The notes: generated by a model from the sequence alone, not told the origin. Shown: positions 35,318 through 45,303, numbered from the stretch's first letter. The stretch: DNA of 64,000 bases from Undibacterium sp. KW1 (GCF_009937955.1 NZ_AP018439.1:5022001-5086000); one strand, 5' to 3'. Made by a program: numbers and translations.

Positions 35318-37828
35318 CTACCCTTCCATATTCATCAAAAAGATAGACTCTGACCAGGTTACAGCATCAAGCTCCCGCACTGTTTTGCGTAGCTGGGCTT
35401 CCAGCCTGACACTGGCAGCAGGGTTTGCTGACACACTGAGCAATTGCGCAGTATCCGCACTTGTCCTGCCGCTCACCTGCAGCCCTGCCCTCTTCTCTTG
35501 CGATGGCAGCAGGCGTTCCAGCATTTCTGGTTCAGCCATGATGCTGAAGAAGAGTTTAATGACTTGCTGTGGGCTGAGCTGGTCTTTGCAGTCTTCCCAG
35601 ATTGCCAGTTCCAGCCATTCAATGACAGCTTCACCCAGCAGTATCTTCCTGAGCCCGGCAAAACTGTCTGGCCACAATTGCTCATCGAAGTATCTGAGCA
35701 AGAGTGTCAGGCCCAGCGGTGTCAGCCCCTGGTAATGCATGTCACGGCGGATTACCCTGTCTGCCCCGACAACGCTGGCGTATTCAAAAAACGCTTGCAT
35801 TGCCTCTGCATCAAGTACCAACCATTTTGCGACAGGCGATGGCAAATTACTGGCGTCCATGTAGCGCTCGCCCGATTCACCAGCCATGTCCAGAGCGGCC
35901 CGTTTCGACAATTTCCAGGTCGCCAGCCTGCTTCGCAGGTCCGGCGGCGCAGCAGCCACAGGTGCTGCCAGCATGGACAAGGAATAGGCCGCACCACCGG
36001 CGGCAGCGGGCGCAGCCATGACCGGCGCGGAGCAAACACCGCCCGCGATAGCTCCCAGCCCACCCCAGCCTGCTGGCAACATGTGAGCGACTTCTATCAA
36101 GGCTGGCATATCCAGTGGTTTCTCATCTTCGGCTCTTTCCTCGACGATCAGGAAGCTGGTTTCTGCTGAGATCAATTGATATTGCACCGCCAGCTCCTGC
36201 ACGACAGATACCTGCTCAGTCATGCCTTGCATGCCGGACAAATAAGTCGCTGCAGCCACGCGTGACAAACTGCTTTCAGCCTGCAAGTCCGCTGTCAATG
36301 CAAGGCTGCCCAATTCGACTTCTTCTGCCTGCCCCGACAAGCGGCCAAACAGCTTCATCTGACCCTCAGGTTTTTCTGGCAAGAGATAAAACATATTCAG
36401 GGTTTCACCTTTGAAGACACTTGCAGGCAAAGCCGTGGACCACAGTGGCTGGCTGGCAAAGCCGGTGTCGATGCGGATATCCTGCCAGACTGGTGAACGC
36501 AACTTCATGAACATGCGCAGGATGGCGGGTGCCACGTCTTCGCCCGGCGCCACATATTCACAAGAGCCACCACTGGCCCTGGCCAGGCGTTCCAGATGCA
36601 CTTCTGCCGGGCTGGAACCTATGCCAACAATAAACACCCTTTGCCCGGCAGCGCGGGCACTGCTGATCAGGCTATCGACGCTGTCGATTTCTCCATCGGT
36701 AATCATCAGCACATCGCTGCGCCCGCTGCTCTGAATGGCAAAGGTAGATTCCAGCGCCAATGCCATCTCGGTACCACCAAGGCTGGCATCAAGCTCATCT
36801 ACCCAGCGCAGCGCTGCCGCCTTGATGGGTTTGGCAAACTTCCACATCGCCGGTGAGCGGTGCTGCACTTCACTGCCAAAGCGTGACAGGGAAATATGAT
36901 CCCCGACACTGAGTTGTTCGACGATCTCTTTCAGGGCGGTGCGTGCTGCCTGTATGCTGTCACCATGCATGGAACCAGAACAATCAACCAGCAACTTGAC
37001 GGCCACATCAGTCATGTCAGCAGCAGCAATTTGCGGGCAAAAACTGGCCAGCAAAGCGACATGCGCAGGCTGATGATAGTCCCGTCCCAGGACACTGAAA
37101 GCCTGCTGGCTGAACTGATCCAGGCACAGCACAAAATCGCGGTCGAGGTTACCCTTGCGTGACAGGCTGATTATCGTACCGCCGTCGCCAGGCATGACAC
37201 TGATGGGATGGCTGGGCGAGGCAATGCGTGCGCCCGCCACTTCAGCCGCCAGGCGCAAGCTGATCTCAAACGGATATTCGACGCGTATATCATGCTTGGG
37301 AGTGGTCAGACACTCAAACAGATTTTGCTTTTTGCTCGCGACCGCCTCTGTCATTTCATAGCGTGGGGCAATCACTGTTGGTACACAAATGCGCAAGGCA
37401 TTCATGCCATCCACCTCGGCAAAGCGCAGGCTTTGTGCGTAGTGCATGCTCAGCGTACACGCTTCACCGGGCGCCAGGTTGCCTATACTGAGGCTATAAC
37501 TGCGATCACCATTTTCTTGCAGCATGAAAGCCGTATTGCCTTCAGAGATAGCTTCTTCATAATCGATCTCAGCTTTTTTCCTGGGTACGACAGCGCCGGA
37601 TAGCTTCTTGCCATCCAGCTCGACTTCTATATCCAGCAAAACTGCATCCACAGGCAAAGGGAAGGTATATAACACCTCCACATGTTCTTTGTCCGATGGA
37701 TTGATAAAACTTTGGGTAAGCTGCATGTCCAGCAGCATGCCTTGTATGACACCCGTCGCCCTGACCTTGGTCAGGGCCATTGCCTGTCCCAGGCTGGATT
37801 GTATTGTGGCTGTATTTTGGTTAAACAT
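35318..37828 (-). CDS. VIT and von Willebrand A domain protein
   Basis: An 836-residue protein. An N-terminal VIT domain (about 15-150, with VEVLYTFPLPVDAVLLDIEVELDG) is followed by a vWA domain with a MIDAS site, DCSGSMHGDS near 283, and a long C-terminal region without a familiar name. Start at 37828: GAGAGG is six bases upstream. No signal peptide is seen, so it is probably cytoplasmic. VIT/vWA proteins bind partners through a metal site. The 142-residue MerR regulator is directly upstream in the same direction, with no other gene between, so a dedicated regulator-effector pair is likely. Confidence 0.75.
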   Translation of the reverse strand: MFNQNTATIQSSLGQAMALTKVRATGVIQGMLLDMQLTQSFINPSDKEHVEVLYTFPLPVDAVLLDIEVELDGKKLSGAVVPRKKAEIDYEEAISEGNTAFMLQENGDRSYSLSIGNLAPGEACTLSMHYAQSLRFAEVDGMNALRICVPTVIAPRYEMTEAVASKKQNLFECLTTPKHDIRVEYPFEISLRLAAEVAGARIASPSHPISVMPGDGGTIISLSRKGNLDRDFVLCLDQFSQQAFSVLGRDYHQPAHVALLASFCPQIAAADMTDVAVKLLVDCSGSMHGDSIQAARTALKEIVEQLSVGDHISLSRFGSEVQHRSPAMWKFAKPIKAAALRWVDELDASLGGTEMALALESTFAIQSSGRSDVLMITDGEIDSVDSLISSARAAGQRVFIVGIGSSPAEVHLERLARASGGSCEYVAPGEDVAPAILRMFMKLRSPVWQDIRIDTGFASQPLWSTALPASVFKGETLNMFYLLPEKPEGQMKLFGRLSGQAEEVELGSLALTADLQAESSLSRVAAATYLSGMQGMTEQVSVVQELAVQYQLISAETSFLIVEERAEDEKPLDMPALIEVAHMLPAGWGGLGAIAGGVCSAPVMAAPAAAGGAAYSLSMLAAPVAAAPPDLRSRLATWKLSKRAALDMAGESGERYMDASNLPSPVAKWLVLDAEAMQAFFEYASVVGADRVIRRDMHYQGLTPLGLTLLLRYFDEQLWPDSFAGLRKILLGEAVIEWLELAIWEDCKDQLSPQQVIKLFFSIMAEPEMLERLLPSQEKRAGLQVSGRTSADTAQLLSVSANPAASVRLEAQLRKTVRELDAVTWSESIFLMNMEG

Positions 37829-37882
37829 ATTCATCCTCTCTGTGCTAGCCATTCGCATTGACGTGTGTTGTTATGCGTGCTG

Positions 37883-38311
37883 TCATGCGTCCTGGCTGTT
37901 TTTCATACGCTCTGCCAATTCGATAGCCTGCCTGACGAATTCCCTGAGCTGCTCCGGGGTCCAGCCTGCTTTGCCAGCATCGATCACCAGCTCCACCCCC
38001 TGCGCTACCGTTAAATGTGTACAGACAGAAATTGACCCGATTTGCTGCGGTTTTACTTCCAGCGGGGCTGGTGCGCCATGCAACAATTCACGTATGCGCT
38101 CCAGCGATACCCCCGCAGAACTCCACTTCTTGATCAGCAACAATTGTTCGAGATGCTGCGCTCCATAGCGCGCCGCCCGCGTCCCGCCTTCAGGCTTGCT
38201 GACCAGACCTATCTGCATGTAGTAACGCACAGTGCGTACTGACATCTCTGCCATCAAACAGAGTTCAGGGAGCAGATAGCTGCTGTCTTTTTTATCAGAA
38301 TAAGTATTCAT
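37883..38311 (-). CDS. MerR family transcriptional regulator
   Basis: A 142-residue regulator. The N-terminal MerR-type helix-turn-helix is SYLLPELCLMAEMSVRTVRYYMQIGLV, and a second recognition region is GGTRAARYGAQHLEQLLLIK. No metal-binding cysteine pair is seen at the C-terminus, unlike metal-sensing MerR proteins, so the signal is unknown. Its promoter (38319-38347) contains a 19-base palindrome, as expected for self-control. The ATG at 38311 lies at the predicted transcription start, so the message may be leaderless. Confidence 0.85.
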   Translation of the reverse strand: MNTYSDKKDSSYLLPELCLMAEMSVRTVRYYMQIGLVSKPEGGTRAARYGAQHLEQLLLIKKWSSAGVSLERIRELLHGAPAPLEVKPQQIGSISVCTHLTVAQGVELVIDAGKAGWTPEQLREFVRQAIELAERMKNSQDA

Positions 38312-38318
38312 ACAGTAC

Positions 38319-38347
38319 TTTATAACAGTTAAACTGTTATTATTCAA
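38319..38347 (-). promoter_or_regulatory. MerR promoter with embedded 19-base operator
   Basis: On the minus strand TTGAAT (38342-38347) and TATAAA (38319-38324) are 17 bases apart, and the perfect palindrome ATAACAGTTAAACTGTTAT (38322-38340) spans the spacer and the -10 edge, as in MerR-type promoters. Transcription would start near 38312, next to the ATG at 38311, leaving almost no leader. Confidence 0.7.
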
Positions 38348-38409
38348 GTTTACTTTTCAAGCTCCCCCTGAGCAAACCTCAAGATGGAGATGAAACAGTT
38401 TGAAAAAGA

Positions 38410-38440
38410 CGAAAAAAAAGCGCTCATGTCATGAGCGCTT
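38410..38440 (-). terminator. Intrinsic terminator of the efflux operon
   Basis: AAGCGCTCATG-T-CATGAGCGCTT at 38418-38440 is a perfect 11-base stem. Read on the minus strand it is followed by TTTTTTTT, a standard intrinsic terminator 26 bases after the stop of the EmrB-like gene. Confidence 0.85.
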
Positions 38441-38465
38441 CTTCTTGCCTGCCTGAACCTGGAGC

Positions 38466-40022
38466 CTAATGTGCCCCGCCCGCATCCACAGGGGCGGCTG
38501 ATTTCTTCGGTTTGGTCAGCCACACCAGACCTATCAGGCCGATGAACATATAAGCAGACATCCAGAAAATATCCGTCGCGGCCATGGTGCTGGCCTGTAC
38601 GCTGATAGTGCGGTCGATGATGGCGTAGGCACCTTGTTCTGGTATGCCTTGCTGCATCAAGCCCTGCACGGTCTGTACAAAGTTGGGGAAACTGCTGCCG
38701 GTGTTCTCGGCGATCTGGGCATGGTGCAGGGTGCTGCGGCTGTCCCAGATGGTGGTCATGATGGAGGCTCCCATACCGCCGCACATGATGCGCACGAAGT
38801 TGGACAAACCCGAGGCTGCCGGGATTTTTTCCGGGGGCTGGCCTGACAGGATGATCGATGTCAGCGGGATGAAGAACATCGACATCGCTGCGCCCTGTAT
38901 CAGTGTGGGTATCAGCAGGGTCGCAGTGTCCACGTCAGTATTGAAATGTGAGCGCAGGAAAAACACCAGGGCAAAGCCCAGGAAGGCAGTCGAGGCAACC
39001 TTCCTGGCATCCACCTTGGGCAAAATCTTGCCTATGATGGGTGACAGGATAATCGCGAAAATACCAACTGGTGCCATGACCTTGCCCGCCTCTGTTGCGG
39101 TATACGATAACTGGGTTTGCAACCACAGCGGCATGATGACCAGACTGCCGAAGAACAGGCCATAACCTATCGAAATCGCAATCACACCGGCACTGAAATT
39201 ACGCCCCTTGAACAGCGACAGATCAACCACAGGGTGATCCTGCCCCAGCTCCCAGACAATGAAATACACCAGACCGATGACAGCAATCACAGTCAGCAGG
39301 ATGATCTCTCCAGAATTGAACCAGTCCAGCTCTTTACCCTTGTCGAGCATGATTTGCAAGGCACCCACCCAAACCACCAGCAGGAACAAACCAACCTTGT
39401 CGATAGGCAGACTCTTGATGGCAGATTCGCGTTTGCGATAGATGGACCAGGTGGCCCAGGCAGTAAACAAACCTACCGGGATATTGATATAGAAAATCCA
39501 GGGCCAGGAATAATTATCCGATATCCACCCGCCGAGCAAGGGGCCCATAATGGGCGCGACCAGGGTCGTCATCCCCCATAGCGCCAGCGCCATCGAGCTT
39601 TTGGCGGGCGGGTAACTACCAAGCAACAAGGCCTGTGACAGCGGGATCATCGGGCCGGCAACTGCGCCCTGCAAGATACGCGCAGCAATCAAAATCTCGA
39701 TATTCGGTGCCATACCGCACAGCCACGATGAAATGACGAACAGCAGGATAGATGACAGAAACAACCTGACCTGACCAAAGTGCGTCGTCAGCCAACCTGT
39801 CAGTGGCACGGAAATCGCATTCGCCACCGCAAACGAGGTAATGACCCAGGTACCTTGCTGTGGTGAGACACCGAGATTACCCGAAATGGCCGGTATCGAT
39901 ACGTTGGCAATCGAAGAATCCAGCACATTCATGAACACCGCCAGCGACAGGGCCAGCGTGCCCATTGCCAGTTGCCCACCTTTCAGTGGCGGATGCGGTG
40001 CCTGAGGACGTGGCGCGCTCAT
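38466..40022 (-). CDS. emrB: EmrB/QacA-type MFS drug efflux transporter
   Basis: A 518-residue 14-helix transporter of the DHA2 family. The motif NVLDSSIANVSIPAISGNLGVSP is the DHA2 signature, with LTGWLTTHFGQVRLFLSS as motif A. It pumps hydrophobic drugs by proton antiport and works with the EmrA-type adaptor and an outer membrane channel as a three-part pump. The start overlaps the emrA stop as TAATG. Low complexity at the C-terminal tail is minor. Confidence 0.93.
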   Translation of the reverse strand: MSAPRPQAPHPPLKGGQLAMGTLALSLAVFMNVLDSSIANVSIPAISGNLGVSPQQGTWVITSFAVANAISVPLTGWLTTHFGQVRLFLSSILLFVISSWLCGMAPNIEILIAARILQGAVAGPMIPLSQALLLGSYPPAKSSMALALWGMTTLVAPIMGPLLGGWISDNYSWPWIFYINIPVGLFTAWATWSIYRKRESAIKSLPIDKVGLFLLVVWVGALQIMLDKGKELDWFNSGEIILLTVIAVIGLVYFIVWELGQDHPVVDLSLFKGRNFSAGVIAISIGYGLFFGSLVIMPLWLQTQLSYTATEAGKVMAPVGIFAIILSPIIGKILPKVDARKVASTAFLGFALVFFLRSHFNTDVDTATLLIPTLIQGAAMSMFFIPLTSIILSGQPPEKIPAASGLSNFVRIMCGGMGASIMTTIWDSRSTLHHAQIAENTGSSFPNFVQTVQGLMQQGIPEQGAYAIIDRTISVQASTMAATDIFWMSAYMFIGLIGLVWLTKPKKSAAPVDAGGAH

Positions 40023-41287
40023 TACGCACCCTTGCCTGTGGTTTTCAATGCGGCAGCACTATGATTTTCTTTATGGTCGTCTTTGTGATCTTTAGCACCC
40101 GGCAAATTCGCCGCGATAATCTCGGCGATGCGCTGGTCAGCATCTTTACCGTTTTGTTCAAACACAGCAGTCTGATAAGCAGGTACGGTGCGGGCAGCCG
40201 CCGTTACTGGTGCGCCTTGCTGTTGCGAGATATTGACCTGCACCTGCATGGAAACACCAATGCGCAATGGATATGCTTCCAGCTCTTTAGGGTCAAGACT
40301 GATACGCACAGGCACACGCTGCACGACCTTGATCCAGTTACCACTGGCATTTTGTGCAGGCAGCAAAGCAAAGGCTGAGCCTGTACCTGCTGACATGCCA
40401 AGTACCTTGCCGTGGTAAGTCACATCTGTGCCATACAGGTCAGAATGCAATTCCACCTCCTGACCTATGCGCATGCGGGCGAGTTGCACTTCCTTGAAGT
40501 TAGCATCTACCCACAAGGTATTCAAAGGCACGATGGACAGCAAAGGTGAGCCGGGAGCAATACGCTGGCCCACTTGCACGGCACGTTTGGCGACAAAACC
40601 ATTCATGGGTGCTGGCAGGCTGGTGCGGCTCAATGCCAGCAGGGTTTCACGTACACGGGCAGCGGCACGCAAGACATTCGGGTGCTGGGTGACGGTGGTG
40701 TTCTCTGTCAGCGTGCGGTTGGATGTCAGTTGCTCACTCGCGGCTTGCAAGGCGGCTTCTGCACTCTTGACGGCATTGCGCGCATGTTCGAGTTCTTCAG
40801 AAGAAACCGCACCTGTGCTCAGCAACTGGGTACGGCGTGCCAGGTCAGCCTTGGCTCTTTCGACTTCACTGCTGCGCAGGCTGACATTTGCCTGCAGGCT
40901 GCCGTTATTGGCAAACAGTACGCGTACTTCGCGCACGGTCTGAGCCAACTGGGCTTCGGCCTGATCGACCGCAACCTTGGCATCAGTCTTGTCGAGTTCT
41001 ACCAGGGGCTTGCCAGTCTGCACCACGTCGGTGTCATCAGCATGGATGGCAACTACAGTGCCGGCAACTTGCGACGTCACCTGCACGACATTGCCAGCGG
41101 CATAAGCATCTTCAGTATGTTCAAAATTGCGGCCCACTGCGTACCACCATGTGCCATAGGCTGCCAGGGCGATCAGTACGATGAGGGTGATGATGATCAG
41201 CAGTACCCGGCGCTTGCCGCTTTTATCTGGGGCATATTCAGGCTGAGCAGGTACGCTGACGGATTTGTTTTGATCTGGGGCGTTCAT
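40022..41287 (-). CDS. emrA: EmrA-type membrane fusion protein (HlyD family)
   Basis: A 421-residue periplasmic adaptor with an N-terminal membrane anchor (VLLIIITLIVLIALAAYGTWWY), a biotinyl-lipoyl half (GTVVAIHADDTDVVQTGKPLVELD), a long helical hairpin with coiled-coil heptads and the matching C-terminal half (APMNGFVAKRAVQVGQRIAPG). A His/Lys/Asp-rich tail (KDHKDDHKENHSAA) is unusual and may bind metal. It lies between the outer membrane factor and emrB, overlapping both by 1-4 bases. Confidence 0.93.
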   Translation of the reverse strand: MNAPDQNKSVSVPAQPEYAPDKSGKRRVLLIIITLIVLIALAAYGTWWYAVGRNFEHTEDAYAAGNVVQVTSQVAGTVVAIHADDTDVVQTGKPLVELDKTDAKVAVDQAEAQLAQTVREVRVLFANNGSLQANVSLRSSEVERAKADLARRTQLLSTGAVSSEELEHARNAVKSAEAALQAASEQLTSNRTLTENTTVTQHPNVLRAAARVRETLLALSRTSLPAPMNGFVAKRAVQVGQRIAPGSPLLSIVPLNTLWVDANFKEVQLARMRIGQEVELHSDLYGTDVTYHGKVLGMSAGTGSAFALLPAQNASGNWIKVVQRVPVRISLDPKELEAYPLRIGVSMQVQVNISQQQGAPVTAAARTVPAYQTAVFEQNGKDADQRIAEIIAANLPGAKDHKDDHKENHSAAALKTTGKGA

Positions 41288-42816
41288 AACGCAGCCTCCG
41301 GTGTGTTTTTAACTAGTGATTGAGTGACGGTTTGATTGGTGCTGGCGGCAGTAACATTGGTCGCAGGCAAGGCCTTGCTCTCATATCCACCGCCCAATGC
41401 CTTGATCAGGTTGATGCGTGCTTCGGTATGGCGCACTGCCAGATCCAGCGAGAGTTTTTGTTGCGACAGCACGGCACTTTCAGCAGCCAGTACAGGCAGC
41501 TTGTTGGCAGTGCCCGCTTTTTGTCTTTGCTGCGCCAGTTGCAGGCCAACGCGGGCAGCCTGCTCGGCGGCTTGCTGCTCAGCCAATTGTGACTGACTGG
41601 CCTGCAGTATCTGCACCTGGTCAGCGACTTCATGCAGGGCATCCGTCAGGCTCTGGTTATACGTCGCCACCGCCACATCATAAGCGGCGACCTTGCCTTT
41701 TAATTGCGCACGCAGGCGGCCACCTTCGAATATCGGCAAGCGTATGGCCGGGCCTGCACCTATGATGCCGCTGCCACTATTGGCCAGATTGGAGAGACCC
41801 AGGCTGGACAAACCAACGAAGCCAGCGATATTGATGTTGGGATAGAACTGGGTCCTGGCAACCTCAATGTCACCCTGCCCCGCTTCTACGCGCCAGCGCG
41901 CCGAGACGATATCAGGACGACGGCCCAGTAATTCCAGTGGCAAATTACCCGGCAAAGCGACATCTGCCGCAGGCGCGAATTTTGGTGTGACAATCAGCTT
42001 GCCCTCCTCCGGACCCAGGCCCTGCAAGGCAGCGATCTGGTTACGCGTCAGCGCCATCGCTTCCTGCCACTGGGCGATGTCGTTTTTAAGGCCAGACAAT
42101 TGCACCAGGTTTTGCTGCACTTCTACTTTAGTGTCAAGACCAGCCTTGACACGTTGCTGCGTCAGGCTGTCAAACTGTTCACGCACTGCCAGTTGCTGCT
42201 TGCTGAGTTCCAGCTGTGCATTCTGGCGTGCCAGTTGTAACCAGGCACGGGCGATGGCATTGCTGAGCATCAGGCGCACGCTTTGCGCTTCGGCTTCCGC
42301 GACTTTTTCCTGCGACAATGCACCACGCATTTCGGCACTGTGCTTGCCCCAGAAGTCCAGCTCATAAGTGGCATTGAAACTGATCTGGTTATTTGTATTG
42401 TATGTACCTGCCAGTGGCGGCGGCACCAGGCCATGCTCGGTAAAGCGCTGGTAAGTGCTGTCGACACTCAGATTAGCCGATGGCAATTTGTTGGCACCTA
42501 CGAAAGCAGTAGCAGCCTGCGCTGCCTGCAAACGCGCAGCAGCAGCCTGGAGGCTGGGGTGGTTGGCCAGCGCACGGTCTATCAATGCCTGCAACTCTGC
42601 GCCACCTATACTGCTTGCCCATTGCAAATCCGGCCAGCCAGCATTGCCGCCCTGGTCAGGGAAGGCTCCCGCTTGCGCCGTCAGTGTCTTGAGTTGCGCC
42701 TGGCTTTGTATGCCCTGATAACTGACGCAAGCCGACAGCAGGCACAATGCAGAGGCACTGAGCAGCAGGCGCAGGCTGGCTGCAGCTGTGGCTGGTTTGA
42801 AAAATGATTTTTTCAT
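41284..42816 (-). CDS. Efflux outer membrane factor lipoprotein (NodT/OprM family)
   Basis: A 510-residue TolC-like channel. A signal peptide ends in LLSAC, with the lipidated Cys30, then long helices. GGAELQALIDRALANHPSLQAAAARLQAA and the later GRRPDIVSARWRVEAGQGDIEVARTQFYPNI are typical outer membrane efflux domains. It follows a MarR gene and overlaps emrA by four bases, giving a complete pump operon: regulator, channel, adaptor and transporter. Confidence 0.92.
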   Translation of the reverse strand: MKKSFFKPATAAASLRLLLSASALCLLSACVSYQGIQSQAQLKTLTAQAGAFPDQGGNAGWPDLQWASSIGGAELQALIDRALANHPSLQAAAARLQAAQAATAFVGANKLPSANLSVDSTYQRFTEHGLVPPPLAGTYNTNNQISFNATYELDFWGKHSAEMRGALSQEKVAEAEAQSVRLMLSNAIARAWLQLARQNAQLELSKQQLAVREQFDSLTQQRVKAGLDTKVEVQQNLVQLSGLKNDIAQWQEAMALTRNQIAALQGLGPEEGKLIVTPKFAPAADVALPGNLPLELLGRRPDIVSARWRVEAGQGDIEVARTQFYPNINIAGFVGLSSLGLSNLANSGSGIIGAGPAIRLPIFEGGRLRAQLKGKVAAYDVAVATYNQSLTDALHEVADQVQILQASQSQLAEQQAAEQAARVGLQLAQQRQKAGTANKLPVLAAESAVLSQQKLSLDLAVRHTEARINLIKALGGGYESKALPATNVTAASTNQTVTQSLVKNTPEAAL

Positions 42817-42873
42817 ATGGATGATGTCAAAAATGATGACTAAAATTGGCTAACGAATTTATTGCCCAAGCAA

Positions 42874-43377
42874 CTAATTATTCTTTGCCATCCATGCTTC
42901 AAGGGTAGATCTGTTGGCTAGCAATTTGCGCAAGAGATACTTGAGAAAACTGATTTCTTCAGGAGCAAACCCGGTAAAACCCACATCCAGTACTTCTGAA
43001 TACACGGCGGGCAATTGTGCCGCCAGTTGCTTGCCGCTACTGGTCAGCGCGAGCTTGAACAGGCGCTTGTCATTCTCATCGACGATGCGCTGCACATAAC
43101 CCTTGCTTTCAAGTTTGTCCAGCGTGCGTTTCATAGCGGCAGAGTCAATAAACAACTCACGCGCCAGGTCAGCCGCGGTATGGCAACTCCCCATGGACAG
43201 CATCATGAATACACTGCCCTGGGCATGGGTAATATCCAGGCGACGCAGGGATTCATCAATGGCACGTGACAACATGGTGCGGGATCGGGCAAGCAAGTAA
43301 CCCACGCTTTCTTCAACCTGATGAGCAAAAAACTCTGAATTTTGATTTTCGGGATTCATGGAAGCAACAATATTCAT
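42874..43377 (-). CDS. MarR family regulator of the efflux operon
   Basis: A 167-residue repressor. The winged helix spans about 55-115 (TAADLARELFIDSAAMKRTLDKLESKGYVQRIVDENDKR). It is first in the efflux operon, as in emrRAB, so it probably represses the pump until a drug binds (inference). Either of two ATG codons (43377, or 43359 giving a 161-residue form) could start it; neither has a good ribosome site. A TTGACTAGTCAA palindrome overlaps the upstream start. Confidence 0.85.
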   Translation of the reverse strand: MNIVASMNPENQNSEFFAHQVEESVGYLLARSRTMLSRAIDESLRRLDITHAQGSVFMMLSMGSCHTAADLARELFIDSAAMKRTLDKLESKGYVQRIVDENDKRLFKLALTSSGKQLAAQLPAVYSEVLDVGFTGFAPEEISFLKYLLRKLLANRSTLEAWMAKNN

Positions 43378-43388
43378 TGACTAGTCAA
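43377..43388. promoter_or_regulatory. Candidate MarR operator
   Basis: TTGACTAGTCAA is a perfect 12-base palindrome overlapping the upstream start codon of the marR gene, with TATAAA a few bases beyond on the same strand. It is well placed for autoregulation of the efflux operon. Confidence 0.5.
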
Positions 43389-43778
43389 CAGTTTATACCA
43401 GTTTAAAATTTTTTGCAGGGCAGCATGGAAATTGATTGCAGCAACAAAGATATATGTCGCTGTCATAGGAGAAATTGACCGAAATTGGCCCAAAAATAGG
43501 GATAAGAATGGAGTAATTCTTTTGCTGCGTCACAAAAAATAACAATCGCGGCACAAGTAATAGCATGCTGATAGCATGCTATGCAGGAACAGGCTTGCTG
43601 GCAAAAAACAAAGGGGGCACGGCACAGAATTGAAGAAAATCATATCTGATTGCCAATGCGCTCTACAATCAATCTCCATAATATTTATCTATTTTGCACT
43701 GATTTTGCCGATTAAGATTATGAGACTCTTGCCACTTATTGCAGGTGGCCTTAAACAATGATGGAAGGTGCCCCTTCA
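43389..43778. other. Intergenic stretch, no gene supported
   Basis: About 390 bases between the marR promoter and the diguanylate cyclase remnant hold no gene that I can support. Two AGCATGCT palindromes occur near 43562-43582 (ATAGCATGC twice), which could be a repeat or protein site. The right end may hold decayed sequence of the remnant. Confidence 0.5.
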
Positions 43779-44720
43779 TGACCACCTTGACAGCCATAAT
43801 TACCGAGCGCCCAACCCAGGCATTATTTTATGACGGCGTCCGTTTGAAGAAAAAACTTTGGACAAAGATATCTCGTAATTCCACTTGTTCCGTGAGTATC
43901 TCCCCCAGGCCAGGGCTGCGACGAAAACATTTACTTCTGCCCAGGACGGTGTTGTCCGCCTCAATAGTTACCGTCAACTCGATGAATACCCGCTGGTAGT
44001 TCCTGCCGCCCTGTCACGCGACGAAGTATTGGCGGACTGGAAATCTAACGCCATTATTCACGCCATAGGTGTGAGCTGTCTGGTCATCGTACTGGCATTC
44101 ATAAGCTCACGCCTGATACGACAGATCGCATTGCGTGTGCAGGCAGAAGCCGAGCTGGTCAGGGCACGCAACTCTCTCAAACAATTAAACCGGACACTGG
44201 AAAAACTCGCCATGCAGGATGGCCTGACGGGTCTGGCCAACCGGCGCCAGTTTGATATTGTCCTGAAAGATGAATCCAGCCGCGCCATGCGCAATGCCAG
44301 TTCCCTGGCTTTGATCATGATCGATGTCGATTGCTTCAAACAATATAACGACATCTACGGCCACACAGCCGGTGATGAATGCCTGCGCGCGATCAGTAAG
44401 TGGCCGCCGGTAAACACAGGCCAGGGGACTTGAGCGCACGGTATGGCGTTGAAGAAATGGTCGTTTTATTGCCAGGCACCGATGTTGCCGGTGCCATGAA
44501 GGTCGCTGAAAGCATCAGACAGGCAATTTACCCGCTGGAACTCAGGCACTCAGGAAATGCCACCGGCGTAGTCACCATCAGCGCTGGCATAGATGCCTTT
44601 GTCCCCGTCAGGGAAAACAATCAACCACTGGAATTGATAGAGGCCGCCGACAAAGCACTGTATTACGCCAAGTCTCAGGGGCGCAATTGCATACGCGTCA
44701 GCAACGGACATCCAGCCTGA
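43779..44720 (+). pseudogene. Diguanylate cyclase remnant (Cache-GGDEF)
   Basis: The C-terminal part of a periplasmic sensor domain ([40 protein letters not shown]), a transmembrane helix ([14 protein letters not shown]) and a GGDEF domain can be followed, but the gene is broken. An in-frame TAA lies at 43876-43878, and one base is missing near 44400, after the LRAISK segment, where the frame moves. The GGEEF active site reads GVEEM, so c-di-GMP synthesis would be lost even if expressed. The N-terminal sensor domain is missing. This is an old pseudogene. Confidence 0.8.
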
Positions 44721-44763
44721 TCATGCTTTTGCGGCTGAACTTCTGTGGCTGAACTCTGTAGCT

Positions 44764-45177
44764 CTAAGACTTCACCTTCCTGCGCCAGATCGTGTAATAG
44801 ATCAGCCAGACCGGCATGATGAGCGCATTTGAAATCAGGAAGGCAAGACCAGGACTGTCCATATCACCATTGATGCTCAGGCCTATCGCAAATAACTCTG
44901 CATAGACCAGTGGGCCAACAACAAACAGGGCAAACCAGGTTTTCTTGACCCAACTTTTTTGGCTGCTACTGATACTGGCAATTGCACGGGCTTCGTCTAT
45001 TGATGCCTGGAAGGGATCATTTGGGCGATAGACGTATTGCGCCTCTTCCAGGGGCTCGGGTGTTTCCGGCTTGTCTGCTTTGACTGGCGCAGCAGTTGGG
45101 TCGGCAGAGATGGAACTGCCCTTGGGCAGCTCCAGGTAAAAATCGCCTGCTTTAAAGCGTTGTGGTGTTTCGCTCAT
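44764..45177 (-). CDS. Hypothetical two-helix membrane protein
   Basis: The ATG at 45177 gives 137 residues. The first 80 are polar (FKAGDFYLELPKGSSISAD) with many Pro and Glu. Two helices at about 82-104 (FALFVVGPLVYAELFAIGLSI) and 112-130 follow, with a basic tail (WRRKVKS). I do not recognise the family. No ribosome site is clear. It is convergent with the GGDEF remnant. Confidence 0.5.
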   Translation of the reverse strand: MSETPQRFKAGDFYLELPKGSSISADPTAAPVKADKPETPEPLEEAQYVYRPNDPFQASIDEARAIASISSSQKSWVKKTWFALFVVGPLVYAELFAIGLSINGDMDSPGLAFLISNALIMPVWLIYYTIWRRKVKS

Positions 45178-45303
45178 GGTGCGATGTGGTACAAATCTGT
45201 ACTGAAAAAGAATGCCCACATCTTACACGCGTGCACAGCAAAATTAAATCCTTGCCATACATTGCTACACAAACCCAAAAAAGCCAAACTACTCACAAGC
45301 GCA

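Noticed and set aside
38350..38784. Frame beginning inside the emrB region
   Set aside because: It overlaps emrB in another frame and runs through the terminator.
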